From assembly GCF_030252425.1 (NCBI RefSeq), contig NZ_CP126994.1, positions 2,909,001-2,973,000 of the forward strand: 64,000 nucleotides of DNA, given 5' to 3'. The number at the start of each line of letters is the position of its first letter. Within the stretch, counting starts at the first letter, position 1. A program made the position numbers and the translations under genes. Shown here one piece after another: positions 42,384 through 50,560 of this stretch. This DNA comes from Acidisoma sp. PAMC 29798 (GTDB taxonomy: Bacteria > Pseudomonadota > Alphaproteobacteria > Acetobacterales > Acetobacteraceae). Under the pieces are notes generated by a model. That model worked only from the letters and a program-made list of their open reading frames with translations, did no database searches and was not told where the DNA came from.

Positions 42384-43360
42384 GCGGCCACTGCCGTTTC
42401 GGCGAAGTGACACAGTGCCTGATGCCCCGGCGTGATCGTGACGGAAGGCGGCGGTGTATGTCGGCAAATCTCCTGCACCATCGGGCAACGCGTGTGGAAC
42501 TCGCACCCCGAGGGGCGCGACCACAGGCTGGGCACATCGCCCTCGATTGGCGGCGGGGCGCGATGCGCGGGATCGCCACTTGGCTGCGCCGCCAGCAGCG
42601 CCCGCGTATAAGGATGCGCAGGACGCCGATAGATATCGGCGGTCGGACCGAATTCGACCAGACGCCCGAGATAGATGATGCCCAGGCGATCCGTGACATG
42701 GCGCGCCACGGCAAGGTTATGGGTGATGATGAAGTAACTCAGACCGAATTCCTGCTGCAGTTCGGTCAGCAGATTGAGCAGGTCGCCCTGCACCGACACA
42801 TCGAGGCCGGCCGTCGGCTCATCCGCGACGATGAGTTTCGGCTTGAGCGCAAGGGCGCGCGCGACGGCAACGCGGCGCGCCTGCCCGCCGCTCAACTCAT
42901 GCGGATAGCGATCGAGGAAGCGGGACGGCAGCCCGACCGTATCCAACAACTCAGTGGCGCGCTTACGACGATCGAAACGCTCGACCCCCTGGATGATCAG
43001 CGGCTCGGTAATGACGGAGGCGATGGTCATGCGCGGATTGAGCGCCGCCAGGGGATCTTGAAAGACCAAGGCGACATCGCGGCGAATGCGTCGCCAGGGG
43101 CCATCGCCCCAGCCCTCGGCAGACGCACCATCGACGCGGATTTTGCCGCTCGTCAGCGGCACCAGACCGACGACGGAGCGGCCGAGCGTAGTCTTGCCGC
43201 TGCCGCTTTCACCAACGAGGCCGAGCGTCTTGCCGGCATCGAGTTCCAGACTGATGCCGTCGATGACCTTCAAGCGGCCGGGCTGGCGCGCGATCAGGTT
43301 CGACAGCCAGTTGCCGGTTTGGAAATGGATGACGGCGTCTTCGATCTCAAGCACGGTCAT
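42380..43360 (-). CDS. Dipeptide-type ABC transporter ATP-binding protein (DppF-like)
   Basis: A 326-residue ATPase. Walker A GLVGESGSGKTTLGR, signature ELSGGQARRVAVARAL, Walker B LIVADEPTAGLD and an H-loop in FIITHNLAV are complete. The C-terminal oligopeptide/dipeptide transporter extension has CEFHTRCPM and Cys residues typical of the family's iron-sulphur-like region. It overlaps the upstream ATPase by 4 bp (ATGA) and the DUF1989 gene by 4 bp (GTGA). With its partner it would drive the importer in this operon. Confidence 0.93.
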   Translation of the reverse strand: MTVLEIEDAVIHFQTGNWLSNLIARQPGRLKVIDGISLELDAGKTLGLVGESGSGKTTLGRSVVGLVPLTSGKIRVDGASAEGWGDGPWRRIRRDVALVFQDPLAALNPRMTIASVITEPLIIQGVERFDRRKRATELLDTVGLPSRFLDRYPHELSGGQARRVAVARALALKPKLIVADEPTAGLDVSVQGDLLNLLTELQQEFGLSYFIITHNLAVARHVTDRLGIIYLGRLVEFGPTADIYRRPAHPYTRALLAAQPSGDPAHRAPPPIEGDVPSLWSRPSGCEFHTRCPMVQEICRHTPPPSVTITPGHQALCHFAETAVAA

Positions 43361-44313
43361 GCCAGCGGCCGATGGCAATAGGCCCAGCCGCCATCGGGGC
43401 CCGTGACAAGCGGCGGCGGCATGGCGGTGCAAACGGCGGCGGCCTCCGCGCAGCGGGGCGCGAAGCTGCAACCGACGCGGATTTCCGACAGATTGGGAAT
43501 GCTGCCCCGGATGGTCGGCAAGGTGCGCGTGGCCGTCTGCAACAAGGCCGGATCGCAATCGAGGAGTGCGCGGGTATAGGGATGTTGCGGGTGCGCGAAT
43601 AGCGCCTCGACCGGCCCCGCCTCGACAATCTCACCGGCATACATGACGGCGGCATGGTCACAGAGTTCGGCGACGAGGCCGAGATGATGGGTCACGAAGA
43701 CGATGGCGCCATCGATGACCGATCGCGTGCGCCGCAGAAGATCGACGATCTGCGCTTCGGTGGTGGCATCCAGCGCCGTTGTGGGCTCATCGGCGATCAG
43801 CAGTAGCGGATCGGTAAGCAGAGCGGCGGCGATCGCCACGCGCTGGCGCATACCGCCGGATAGCTCAAAGGGGAATTGCCGCATGCGCTTAGGCGCATCG
43901 GAAATGCCGACCCGCGTCAGCATGGCGATGGCGCGCTCACGCCGATCGGCCCGGCTGCGGTCACGCTTATGGTGCTGCACCTCGACCAACAAGGTGCCGA
44001 TGGAGACGATCGGGTTGAGCGCCGTGAACGGGTCCTGGAAGATCGCGGCAATGCCATTGCCGCGGAGCGCGCGCCGATCGGCTTCGCTCATGGCGACCAG
44101 ATCGCGGCCCTGGAAACGCAGCGCGCCGGTGGTGCGCGCATTGGTCGGCAGCAGGGCCATCATGGAACTGACGAGGGTGGATTTGCCCGAACCGCTTTCG
44201 CCGACCAGGCCCCAGACTTGGCCGCGTTCAATGGTGAGCGTGAGGTTGCGCACAGCATGAACCGGCCCGCCCGGCGTCATGTAATCGATCGACAGGCCAT
44301 CAAGCTCGATCAT
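43357..44313 (-). CDS. Dipeptide-type ABC transporter ATP-binding protein (DppD-like)
   Basis: A 318-residue ATPase. Walker A GLVGESGSGKSTLVSS, signature ELSGGMRQRVAIAAAL, Walker B LLIADEPTTALD and the H-loop FVTHHLGLV are all present. A C-terminal Cys-containing extension (GCSFAPRCAEA) is typical of DppD/OppD. The start ATG 44313 overlaps the permease stop by 4 bp, and the stop overlaps the DppF-like start, so the ABC genes are tightly coupled. It forms the ATPase heterodimer with the next protein. Confidence 0.93.
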   Translation of the reverse strand: MIELDGLSIDYMTPGGPVHAVRNLTLTIERGQVWGLVGESGSGKSTLVSSMMALLPTNARTTGALRFQGRDLVAMSEADRRALRGNGIAAIFQDPFTALNPIVSIGTLLVEVQHHKRDRSRADRRERAIAMLTRVGISDAPKRMRQFPFELSGGMRQRVAIAAALLTDPLLLIADEPTTALDATTEAQIVDLLRRTRSVIDGAIVFVTHHLGLVAELCDHAAVMYAGEIVEAGPVEALFAHPQHPYTRALLDCDPALLQTATRTLPTIRGSIPNLSEIRVGCSFAPRCAEAAAVCTAMPPPLVTGPDGGWAYCHRPLA

Positions 44314-45209
44314 CCGCGCCCTCCCCGCAAACGCGGATCAAGAACATCGCGGATCGTCTCACCGAGGAAGTTGAAGCCGAGGGTGGCGAAGACGATGGGC
44401 AGGCCGCCGGCGACGACGAGATCGAAATCCTGGCGGATGAAGGAATAGCCGTCGTTGAGAATGCTGCCCCAACTCGGCGTCGGCGGTTGCACGCCGAGGC
44501 CGATGAAGCTCAGGCCGGATTCGATGGTGATGACCGTTGTCACATCCATGCTGATGAGCACCAGCAAAGGCCCGAGCAGATTGGGCATGATATGCAGCAC
44601 GAGGATGCGCGGCACCGACGCCGCCATCGCCCGCGCCGCGAGCACATATTCCGTGCGCTTCAACACGAGCGTTTGGCTGCGCACGACGCGTGCATAGCCG
44701 GGCGTGGTGAAGGTCACGATGATGACGATGAGCGTGGTGATGCTGGGGCCGAGGAGCGTGACGATGGCGAGAGCGAAGATGATGACCGGCAGCGACATGA
44801 CGGAGTCGAAACACAGCAGCAGAATCGCATCGAGCCAGCGCGGCCCATAACCCGCGATCAGGCCGAGAAACAGCCCCGCCGCCGCCGCCAATCCGAGCGA
44901 CGTGCCGGCCACGGTCATGGCCGTGCGCGTGCCGTAGATGATGCGTGACAGCACATCCCGGCCGATCTGGTCTGTGCCCATCAAATGCTGCCAGGTCGGG
45001 CCTTTCAACCGGGCGAAGATATCCATCGTATCGGGGTCATAGGGCGCGACCAGCGGCGCGAAGATCGCCACCAGAATGATGAGCGTGACACAGACCAAGG
45101 CGAAGCCACCCATCGGGCGTGACAGAATGGCCTTGAGGAATTCCCAGAACCGTCGCGGGCGTGCGGCGACGGGAATGGGCACGGAAACATCGACGAGCGA
45201 GCCCGTCAC
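44310..45209 (-). CDS. Dipeptide-type ABC transporter permease (DppC-like)
   Basis: A 299-residue inner-membrane permease with about six helices. The first is at residues ~35-58, and then comes the periplasmic segment HLMGTDQIGRDVLSRIIYGTR characteristic of DppC/OppC. The cytoplasmic EAA loop is AARAMAASVPRILVLHIMPN. The start is GTG 45209, overlapping the upstream permease stop as GTGA; the ATG 20 codons earlier would be inside that gene. It forms the channel with the DppB-like protein. Confidence 0.92.
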   Translation of the reverse strand: MTGSLVDVSVPIPVAARPRRFWEFLKAILSRPMGGFALVCVTLIILVAIFAPLVAPYDPDTMDIFARLKGPTWQHLMGTDQIGRDVLSRIIYGTRTAMTVAGTSLGLAAAAGLFLGLIAGYGPRWLDAILLLCFDSVMSLPVIIFALAIVTLLGPSITTLIVIIVTFTTPGYARVVRSQTLVLKRTEYVLAARAMAASVPRILVLHIMPNLLGPLLVLISMDVTTVITIESGLSFIGLGVQPPTPSWGSILNDGYSFIRQDFDLVVAGGLPIVFATLGFNFLGETIRDVLDPRLRGGRG

Positions 45210-46150
45210 AGCGACGCCCGCACGCGCGGATCGAGCCAAGCGACCAGCAGATCGGCGATGACGGTGCAAAGAACATAGAGCGCGGTGGTGACCAGCACCG
45301 TGCCCATCACCACCGGGAAATTGCGAGAAATGACTGCGTCATAGGTGAGTTTGCCGAGGCCAGGGCGATTGAAGATGATCTCCACCAAGACCGCGCCCGA
45401 GAGAAGGCTGCCGACGCCGACACCGAGCACCGTGAGCGTCGGCACGATGGCGATGGGCAGGGCGAAACGGAGCGCGATCCGCCGCTCCCCCACGCCGAAG
45501 GCGCGCAGCATGCGCACATGGTTTTCGCCCAGCACTTCGATCATCGAGGCCCGCACGAGGCGCGCCAGATAGCCGACCCAACCAAGCCCGATGGCGAAGG
45601 AGGGCATCACCAGATGCAACAGGTTTTGACCGATATCGCCTTCGGGCCCAGCACCCAGGGCGGGCAGCCAATGGAGGCGCACGGCAAAGAGCAGCAGGCC
45701 ATAGATGGCGATGACGAAGGATGGCAGGGAAATCACCACGGCGGAGCCGATGCCGACGATGCGATCTACCCAGCCGCCCCGCCGAAGGGCGGACCAGCAG
45801 CCGAGCGGAATGCCAAGCAGAATCGCCCAGCCGATACCGAAGCCGCTGAGTTCCAGGGTATAGGGCAGCGCTTCGACCACCATCGTCGATACCGGGCGGT
45901 GGCTCCAGAGATCCTCGCCGAGGTCACCTTGCAAGGCATTGCCGACGAAGCGCGCGATTTGCACGGGCACGGGCTTGTCGAGACCCATGCGGGCGCGCAA
46001 TTCCTGGCGCATCTCGGGCGTCGCGCGCGGCCCGAGGGCCACGCTCGCGGGGTCGCCCGGAATCACGTAGACAAGGCTGAACAGCATGATCAGCGTCGCC
46101 ATCATGATGACGAAGGCCCAGGAAATACGCTGGATTACGTAAGAGAGCAT
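45206..46150 (-). CDS. Dipeptide-type ABC transporter permease (DppB-like), first gene of operon
   Basis: A 314-residue permease with the DppB/OppB N-terminus MLSYVIQRISWAFVIMMATL, followed by VIPGDPASVALGPRATPE, DLGEDLWSHRPVSTMVVEALP and the EAA-type loop near NHVRMLRAFGVGERRIALRF. About six membrane helices are visible. It is the first of nine genes read leftwards: two permeases, two ATPases, DUF1989, binding protein, Tdm-like, Tmm-like, APC permease. Putative operator C lies 200 bp upstream of the start. Confidence 0.92.
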   Translation of the reverse strand: MLSYVIQRISWAFVIMMATLIMLFSLVYVIPGDPASVALGPRATPEMRQELRARMGLDKPVPVQIARFVGNALQGDLGEDLWSHRPVSTMVVEALPYTLELSGFGIGWAILLGIPLGCWSALRRGGWVDRIVGIGSAVVISLPSFVIAIYGLLLFAVRLHWLPALGAGPEGDIGQNLLHLVMPSFAIGLGWVGYLARLVRASMIEVLGENHVRMLRAFGVGERRIALRFALPIAIVPTLTVLGVGVGSLLSGAVLVEIIFNRPGLGKLTYDAVISRNFPVVMGTVLVTTALYVLCTVIADLLVAWLDPRVRASL

Positions 46151-46349
46151 GGCAAAAGAGCCTGATCTTTACGAATTGTCTGAGGATCGCGACGCATCAT
46201 ACGAAGCGGCCCGTGCAGTCGATGACTAATTATTTGGCATTCCGCTTGAGGAATGATCAAATATTGAGCCGCTATGCGTCGTGAACGGGCGATGATAGGG
46301 TGTCTCCAGCGACAACTGTCACCAAAGAGCCTAATTAATGTCGTGTATC

Positions 46350-46360
46350 CTGTATACAGA
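46350..46360. promoter_or_regulatory. Putative GntR operator, site C, in the Tmm/Tdm operon leader
   Basis: CTGTATACAGA contains the perfect palindrome CTGTATACAG (46350-46359), inside a longer near-palindrome TATCCTGTATACAGATA. It matches CWGTATRCAGA as at sites A and B. It sits in the 295-bp gap (46151-46445) between the permease start and the GT8 stop; I see no gene in that gap. Being 200 bp from the start codon, it implies either a long leader or a promoter near the site. Confidence 0.5.
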
Positions 46361-46445
46361 TATTTTTAAGGCACCTGCGCTGGTGGCGGAATACGCGTCG
46401 CTTTTCCAGCCTACAGGTCCGTGCGAGGCGTCGCAGGTGCGGCGG

Positions 46446-47444
46446 TCAGCCGAGCGCTGCAAGAAGTCGCCGCATGGCACCGCTCCCGCGCCTCTTTCGC
46501 ATTGCGTTCACGCGAAAGAAAGCCTCGAACATGAAAGAAAATCGGGTTGTTGAAAGCCCTAATATCCGGCGGATTGCATTAAGGCGCCTGATATCTCGGC
46601 TGTCGTTTCTAAAGGGCGCAATGGGAATGAACTTGCGGACACCGCAATAATGTCGAACGGCCGCGGATTGCCAATCCGCCTCGAACTTCGCTCCCGCTTG
46701 CATATTGAACGATGCGGGAAGCTGAAGCCATGATCCTTCAAACGTCTTATTGAGCGCACATTGGTCAATCGACGTGCAATTGATCTTGTAATCACAGCCT
46801 TGATCGTGTTGGTCGAGGGCCCTTGCATAGGTATCGAGACAGTCGTCCGTCCAATTCTCTGAAGCAAAGATCAGCAGACCGGCATTGAAATAGCCCAGCG
46901 TGGTCGCATCATCGTCTCGTCCGGCAACCCATTGGGACCGCCGGAGCGCGCCTGTATCACTCAAATCAAGATCGACAACGGCCGCGACAGGTGAACTGCC
47001 AAAGCTGATGTGATCGACTTTGAGATCGTCGAACACAAGCATGTCACTGTCGAGATAAACAACGCGATCGTACCGCCCAATCAGTTCCTTGGCGACGGAG
47101 AGCTTCAAGAGAGTCGGCGTCGTGACGTGGCCGCAGGTCTGGTGCCTCTCCAAATCCGGGTCACCGATCCGACTGAACCTAAGCTCCGTTCCGTATTGAT
47201 CGAAGACGGCGGCTAAAGACTCTCGCCCCGCCGGCGTAAATTGATAGCAATAAATGTAGATGTGGCAGGGCTGCGGTTGGGACAGGGCAACAGAAAGCGC
47301 CGAATGACGCGTCAATTCAAAGCCACGCTCATCGGTCACATAGGCGAAAGCGCTTGTTACATCGACCTTGGGCTGTCGAACTTGGGTCGCGTGGCGACCA
47401 AGCGCCTTGCCGCGCACGTCGGCCGTTTCACAGGACGGACACAT
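46446..47444 (-). CDS. GT8-type glycosyltransferase
   Basis: A 332-residue enzyme resembling GT8 family lipopolysaccharide galactosyl/glucosyltransferases and glycogenin-like proteins. It has SAFAYVTDERGFELTRHSALSV-type N-terminal sequence. The metal-binding DxD is in VVYLDSDMLVFDDL (residues about 128-141), and LGYFNAGLLIFASENW is the usual acceptor-side motif. It would use a UDP-sugar to extend a surface polysaccharide at the cytoplasmic face. I take ATG 47444 (MCPSCETADV), with GTAGGGGCT upstream; an upstream ATG at 47504 is possible. Base composition here is less GC-rich than in the metabolic regions. It lies with a flippase and a GT4 enzyme. Confidence 0.8.
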   Translation of the reverse strand: MCPSCETADVRGKALGRHATQVRQPKVDVTSAFAYVTDERGFELTRHSALSVALSQPQPCHIYIYCYQFTPAGRESLAAVFDQYGTELRFSRIGDPDLERHQTCGHVTTPTLLKLSVAKELIGRYDRVVYLDSDMLVFDDLKVDHISFGSSPVAAVVDLDLSDTGALRRSQWVAGRDDDATTLGYFNAGLLIFASENWTDDCLDTYARALDQHDQGCDYKINCTSIDQCALNKTFEGSWLQLPASFNMQAGAKFEADWQSAAVRHYCGVRKFIPIAPFRNDSRDIRRLNAIRRILGLSTTRFSFMFEAFFRVNAMRKRRGSGAMRRLLAALG

Positions 47445-47669
47445 GCCGTTAGCCCCTACCCGCCGGTCTGCAAACGATCTGCCCAATGAAGAAAACCTGG
47501 CCACATCTATGCAAAGTTCAGTGGCTCCAGTCTAAGTCGATAGGTTGCAGACGAATGATGCAGACTAGATAGTGCTTGCCCATACAAAAGCGAGTAGTCC
47601 CTAGGGAGTACATCCGGATTGGTTGCAGACAGCATCAAGAAGACCCGATTTTCGTGTCGTCGCCGCTGC

Positions 47670-49094
47670 TTATAGGACAGCAAATCGACGCGGGACGATC
47701 TTCAACCTCAAGATGGCGAGGAGAGCCAATCCCCAACCCGCGACGCCGGCGCTCACTCTCACAGCGAGATCGAGGATAGGCGAATGAAATGCGACTGGCA
47801 TGTAAGCCACAGCCGAAGCCCCGGCAACCGTCGCCAGAGTGACCGTAATGCCGGGAACGAGGGTGCTGAGCAGGTCCCGGAGAGTCCAATTCGCAAAACG
47901 GAGACCCACGACAATTCCGGAGATTGCGAGAAACACGACCACCACGACCTGCACGGCAGCGGCCCCCAAAGCGCCGAAGCGCGCAAAGGCCGCGAACAGA
48001 ACCAGGGATGCGACGGCCGCGACAACGTTGAATTTGAGGATTTCTGCTGTGCGACCGCGACTGCCCAGCATCGGCTCCAGAAACGTCTGGAACAGGGCGG
48101 CCATTCTACCGACGGCCAAAATAGCGACGACCGGAACGGCCGCGCCCCAACCGCCACCGACGAGAAGATGGATAATGCTCCCGCTCAGCAAGGCAAGGCC
48201 CGCGAGAGCAGGCCACACGGTCAGCGACAGCGCCATGATGAGGCTTTGCCACTCTTTCCTGAATGTGGCTTCGTCGTGGCCGGCTTTCGAGAAGTGAACC
48301 CAGGCCATCGTATTGATCGGCTGATAAACAACCTCACTCACGCCAAGCACCAACCGCGTCGCCAGTCGGTATGCACCGGCGGCGGCGGGATTAACGAGAA
48401 CACCGATCAGGAAATCTGCACTATACCCGGCGACCATACCGACCATGCGGCCGGCATAGATATTCCCGGCGAAGGACATCGCCGCTTTTGCGGTCACCGC
48501 ATGCCAACGAAGCAGCGGCACCCGCCGCAGGACGATCATATAGGCGGAGCCGGCAAAGATAATCTGCGCATAGCGATAGATCACGAGCGACCAGATTCCG
48601 ACGCCGTGCAGAAGTGCGACGAGGCCGCAGGCGCAGGCCAGGGTTTCCGTGATCAACGTCGCCCCATAGAAGGTGTTCAGGCGACCTTGCCGCAACAACA
48701 AAGCCTCCTGCCAGCTTGCAACAGCTGCCAGCAATGCAGAGGGCGCGAGTGTCAGCATTAGGCTCAACATGATCGGCGAATGCATGACACCGCTCATCAC
48801 CGGAGCCATGCCGGCGATCAAAAGACCTCCCGACGCGCTGAAGCCGAGGTTCATCCAGAAGCAGGTGTCGATATCGATGTCTTCGTTGGAATTTTTGACG
48901 ATGTAATCGTAAATCCCGCCATACATCAAAATCTGCAGGATGATGATGAAGATGCTCGCGATGGCGTAGATTCCATAGTCATGCGTACCGAGCAAACGCG
49001 CGGCCACCAGGGCAAGCACCATCGCCGTGACCTGTGACCACCCTCGCGCAAAGACACCGAGGCTTATGGTCCGACCCGTCTTCGAGAATCGCAT
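47670..49094 (-). CDS. Polysaccharide flippase (Wzx / MOP superfamily)
   Basis: A 474-residue membrane protein with about 12-14 helices. The N-terminal block GVFARGWSQVTAMVLALVAARLLGTHDYGIYAIA is the classic start of O-antigen/polysaccharide flippases. Later, GYSADFLIGVLVNPAAAGAYRLATR matches the family's second conserved block. It would flip lipid-linked sugar repeat units across the inner membrane. The 225-bp gap to the GT8 gene shows no other gene. The neighbouring GT8, GT4 and acyltransferase genes support a small exopolysaccharide or O-antigen cluster, but no polymerase or chain-length gene is in the window. Confidence 0.85.
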   Translation of the reverse strand: MRFSKTGRTISLGVFARGWSQVTAMVLALVAARLLGTHDYGIYAIASIFIIILQILMYGGIYDYIVKNSNEDIDIDTCFWMNLGFSASGGLLIAGMAPVMSGVMHSPIMLSLMLTLAPSALLAAVASWQEALLLRQGRLNTFYGATLITETLACACGLVALLHGVGIWSLVIYRYAQIIFAGSAYMIVLRRVPLLRWHAVTAKAAMSFAGNIYAGRMVGMVAGYSADFLIGVLVNPAAAGAYRLATRLVLGVSEVVYQPINTMAWVHFSKAGHDEATFRKEWQSLIMALSLTVWPALAGLALLSGSIIHLLVGGGWGAAVPVVAILAVGRMAALFQTFLEPMLGSRGRTAEILKFNVVAAVASLVLFAAFARFGALGAAAVQVVVVVFLAISGIVVGLRFANWTLRDLLSTLVPGITVTLATVAGASAVAYMPVAFHSPILDLAVRVSAGVAGWGLALLAILRLKIVPRRFAVL

Positions 49095-49106
49095 AGTTCG
49101 TCCCAG

Positions 49107-49385
49107 TTACAGCCACGCGCGCAGACCCTTAGCCGGGCGGCTGCGGAGCGCCGCGACTTTTAACAAGGATGATGCACGCAGGTAATCGCCGCTTTGGAAT
49201 GCGATACGGCTCATGCGCGCGTCATGACTTCGGAGGTTGCTTCTACCCCAAAGGACGGACTTGTTTTGCAGACCATGGCACCACCAGCGCTTGAAGAAGG
49301 TGACCTTGGGTAGCCGGCGGACGGTTCTGTCACCGACTTGCGGATCGTCTGGTGCCATACGGCGAAAGCATAAGGGGATGCTCAC
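49107..49385 (-). pseudogene. Small open frame, possible glycosyltransferase C-terminal remnant
   Basis: A 92-codon frame ends 12 bp before the flippase start. Its last ~35 residues, RMSRIAFQSGDYLRASSLLK followed by ALRSRPAKGLRAWL, look like the helical, repeat-like C-terminus of many family 2 glycosyltransferases. The N-terminal part matches nothing I recognise. It could be the tail of a gene whose body has been lost, or a chance frame. No ribosome site is seen for its ATG. Confidence 0.3.
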
Positions 49386-49420
49386 GGCAGAGTTCTATAT
49401 TGATAAAAATCTACCCCCTG

Positions 49421-50560
49421 ATGAGTGACATAGTGATGACTGCAACACGCCCGCGCATCGTGTTCTTCGCGCCGCATTTCGCTGAATATTCGGTGCGGTT
49501 GGCTCTTGCCCTCAGCAAACGCGCGCGCGTGCTGTTGATCGTCGAAGGAAAGAACCTGCGCGAAGAATGCAACGCGCGTCTTATTGCCCAAGCGCGCGAA
49601 ACTCTGGACGTTTCGACATTTGACGGTTGGAGCCGCAAGGGTCGCCTGCTGGCCACCGGTCTGATCACGGCCAGAATCATCGCCTTCCGACCCGATCTGG
49701 TTCATGTCCAAGAACAACCTGATAAGCTTCCGGCCCTCATCACATCCTGGCTACGTCGATTTTATCCGGTTTTATTGACGGTTCACGATCCACAGCCCCA
49801 TACCGGCCGTGACCTGGATTATTCCATGCGCGTCGATGCCTTTCGAAAGCGCCTCCGCGCCGCCGCCTCCGCCTTTCATGTTCATGGCGCCTATTGCCAC
49901 GCTCAGTTGGTCAATGAACTGGGCATCGCACGGCCTATCACTGTGACGCAGCACGGCGTCATTCTTGTACCCGATGCGGAGCAGCAGATGGAGCCGGTGC
50001 CAGGTCGCATCCTCATGTTCGGGCGGATGGAGGCTTATAAGGGCGTCGAGGTTCTTCTGGATGCCGCAGACCTTCTTAGCGAGCGCGGCGTTCCGCACAG
50101 AATCGTTTTGGCAGGTCGCGGGCCGGAGCTGGAGCGCCTTCGCGCGCGCAGCGCGTCGATGTCGAACGTGGATGTCATCGACAAATTTCTGACGCCGGCG
50201 GAGGCCGTTCGCGAATTCCAACAGGCTTGCGTCGTCGTGACACCCTATGTCAACGCCACGCAAAGCGGTGTCGTCGCGGCGGCTTTCGGCAATACGCGAC
50301 CGGTCGTCGCTTCGGCCGTCGGCGGCCTCGTCGATGCCGTTCGTGATGACATCAATGGGCTATTGGTCGAACCGGCGCGGCCTGACCGGCTGGCAGACGA
50401 CCTTGCGCGGGTTGTGATGGATCCGGCGCTACAACACCGACTGTCTGCCGGTGTGCGGACAGCAGCGGTCAGCGATTTCGCCTGGGGCGCGATCGCTGAG
50501 AAACTGCATGAGGCCTATCGTGGTCTGATCGCAGTGCGGAAGGCGTCGGCGCCGTCCTGA
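49421..50560 (+). CDS. Glycosyltransferase family 4 (GT-B fold)
   Basis: A 379-residue retaining-type glycosyltransferase. The N-terminal domain has PRIVFFAPHFAEYSVRLALAL and HVQEQPDKLPAL. The C-terminal nucleotide-sugar domain has GRILMFGRMEAYKGVEVLLDA (residues about 195-215), VVTPYVNATQSGVVAAAFG with the E/Q-type motif, and ASAVGGLVDAVRDDINGLLVEP. It would add a sugar to a lipid-linked glycan in the cytoplasm. ATG 49421 and ATG 49436 are both possible starts; neither has a strong ribosome site. It is divergent from the flippase and overlaps the convergent acyltransferase by 46 bp. Confidence 0.87.
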   Translation: MSDIVMTATRPRIVFFAPHFAEYSVRLALALSKRARVLLIVEGKNLREECNARLIAQARETLDVSTFDGWSRKGRLLATGLITARIIAFRPDLVHVQEQPDKLPALITSWLRRFYPVLLTVHDPQPHTGRDLDYSMRVDAFRKRLRAAASAFHVHGAYCHAQLVNELGIARPITVTQHGVILVPDAEQQMEPVPGRILMFGRMEAYKGVEVLLDAADLLSERGVPHRIVLAGRGPELERLRARSASMSNVDVIDKFLTPAEAVREFQQACVVVTPYVNATQSGVVAAAFGNTRPVVASAVGGLVDAVRDDINGLLVEPARPDRLADDLARVVMDPALQHRLSAGVRTAAVSDFAWGAIAEKLHEAYRGLIAVRKASAPS

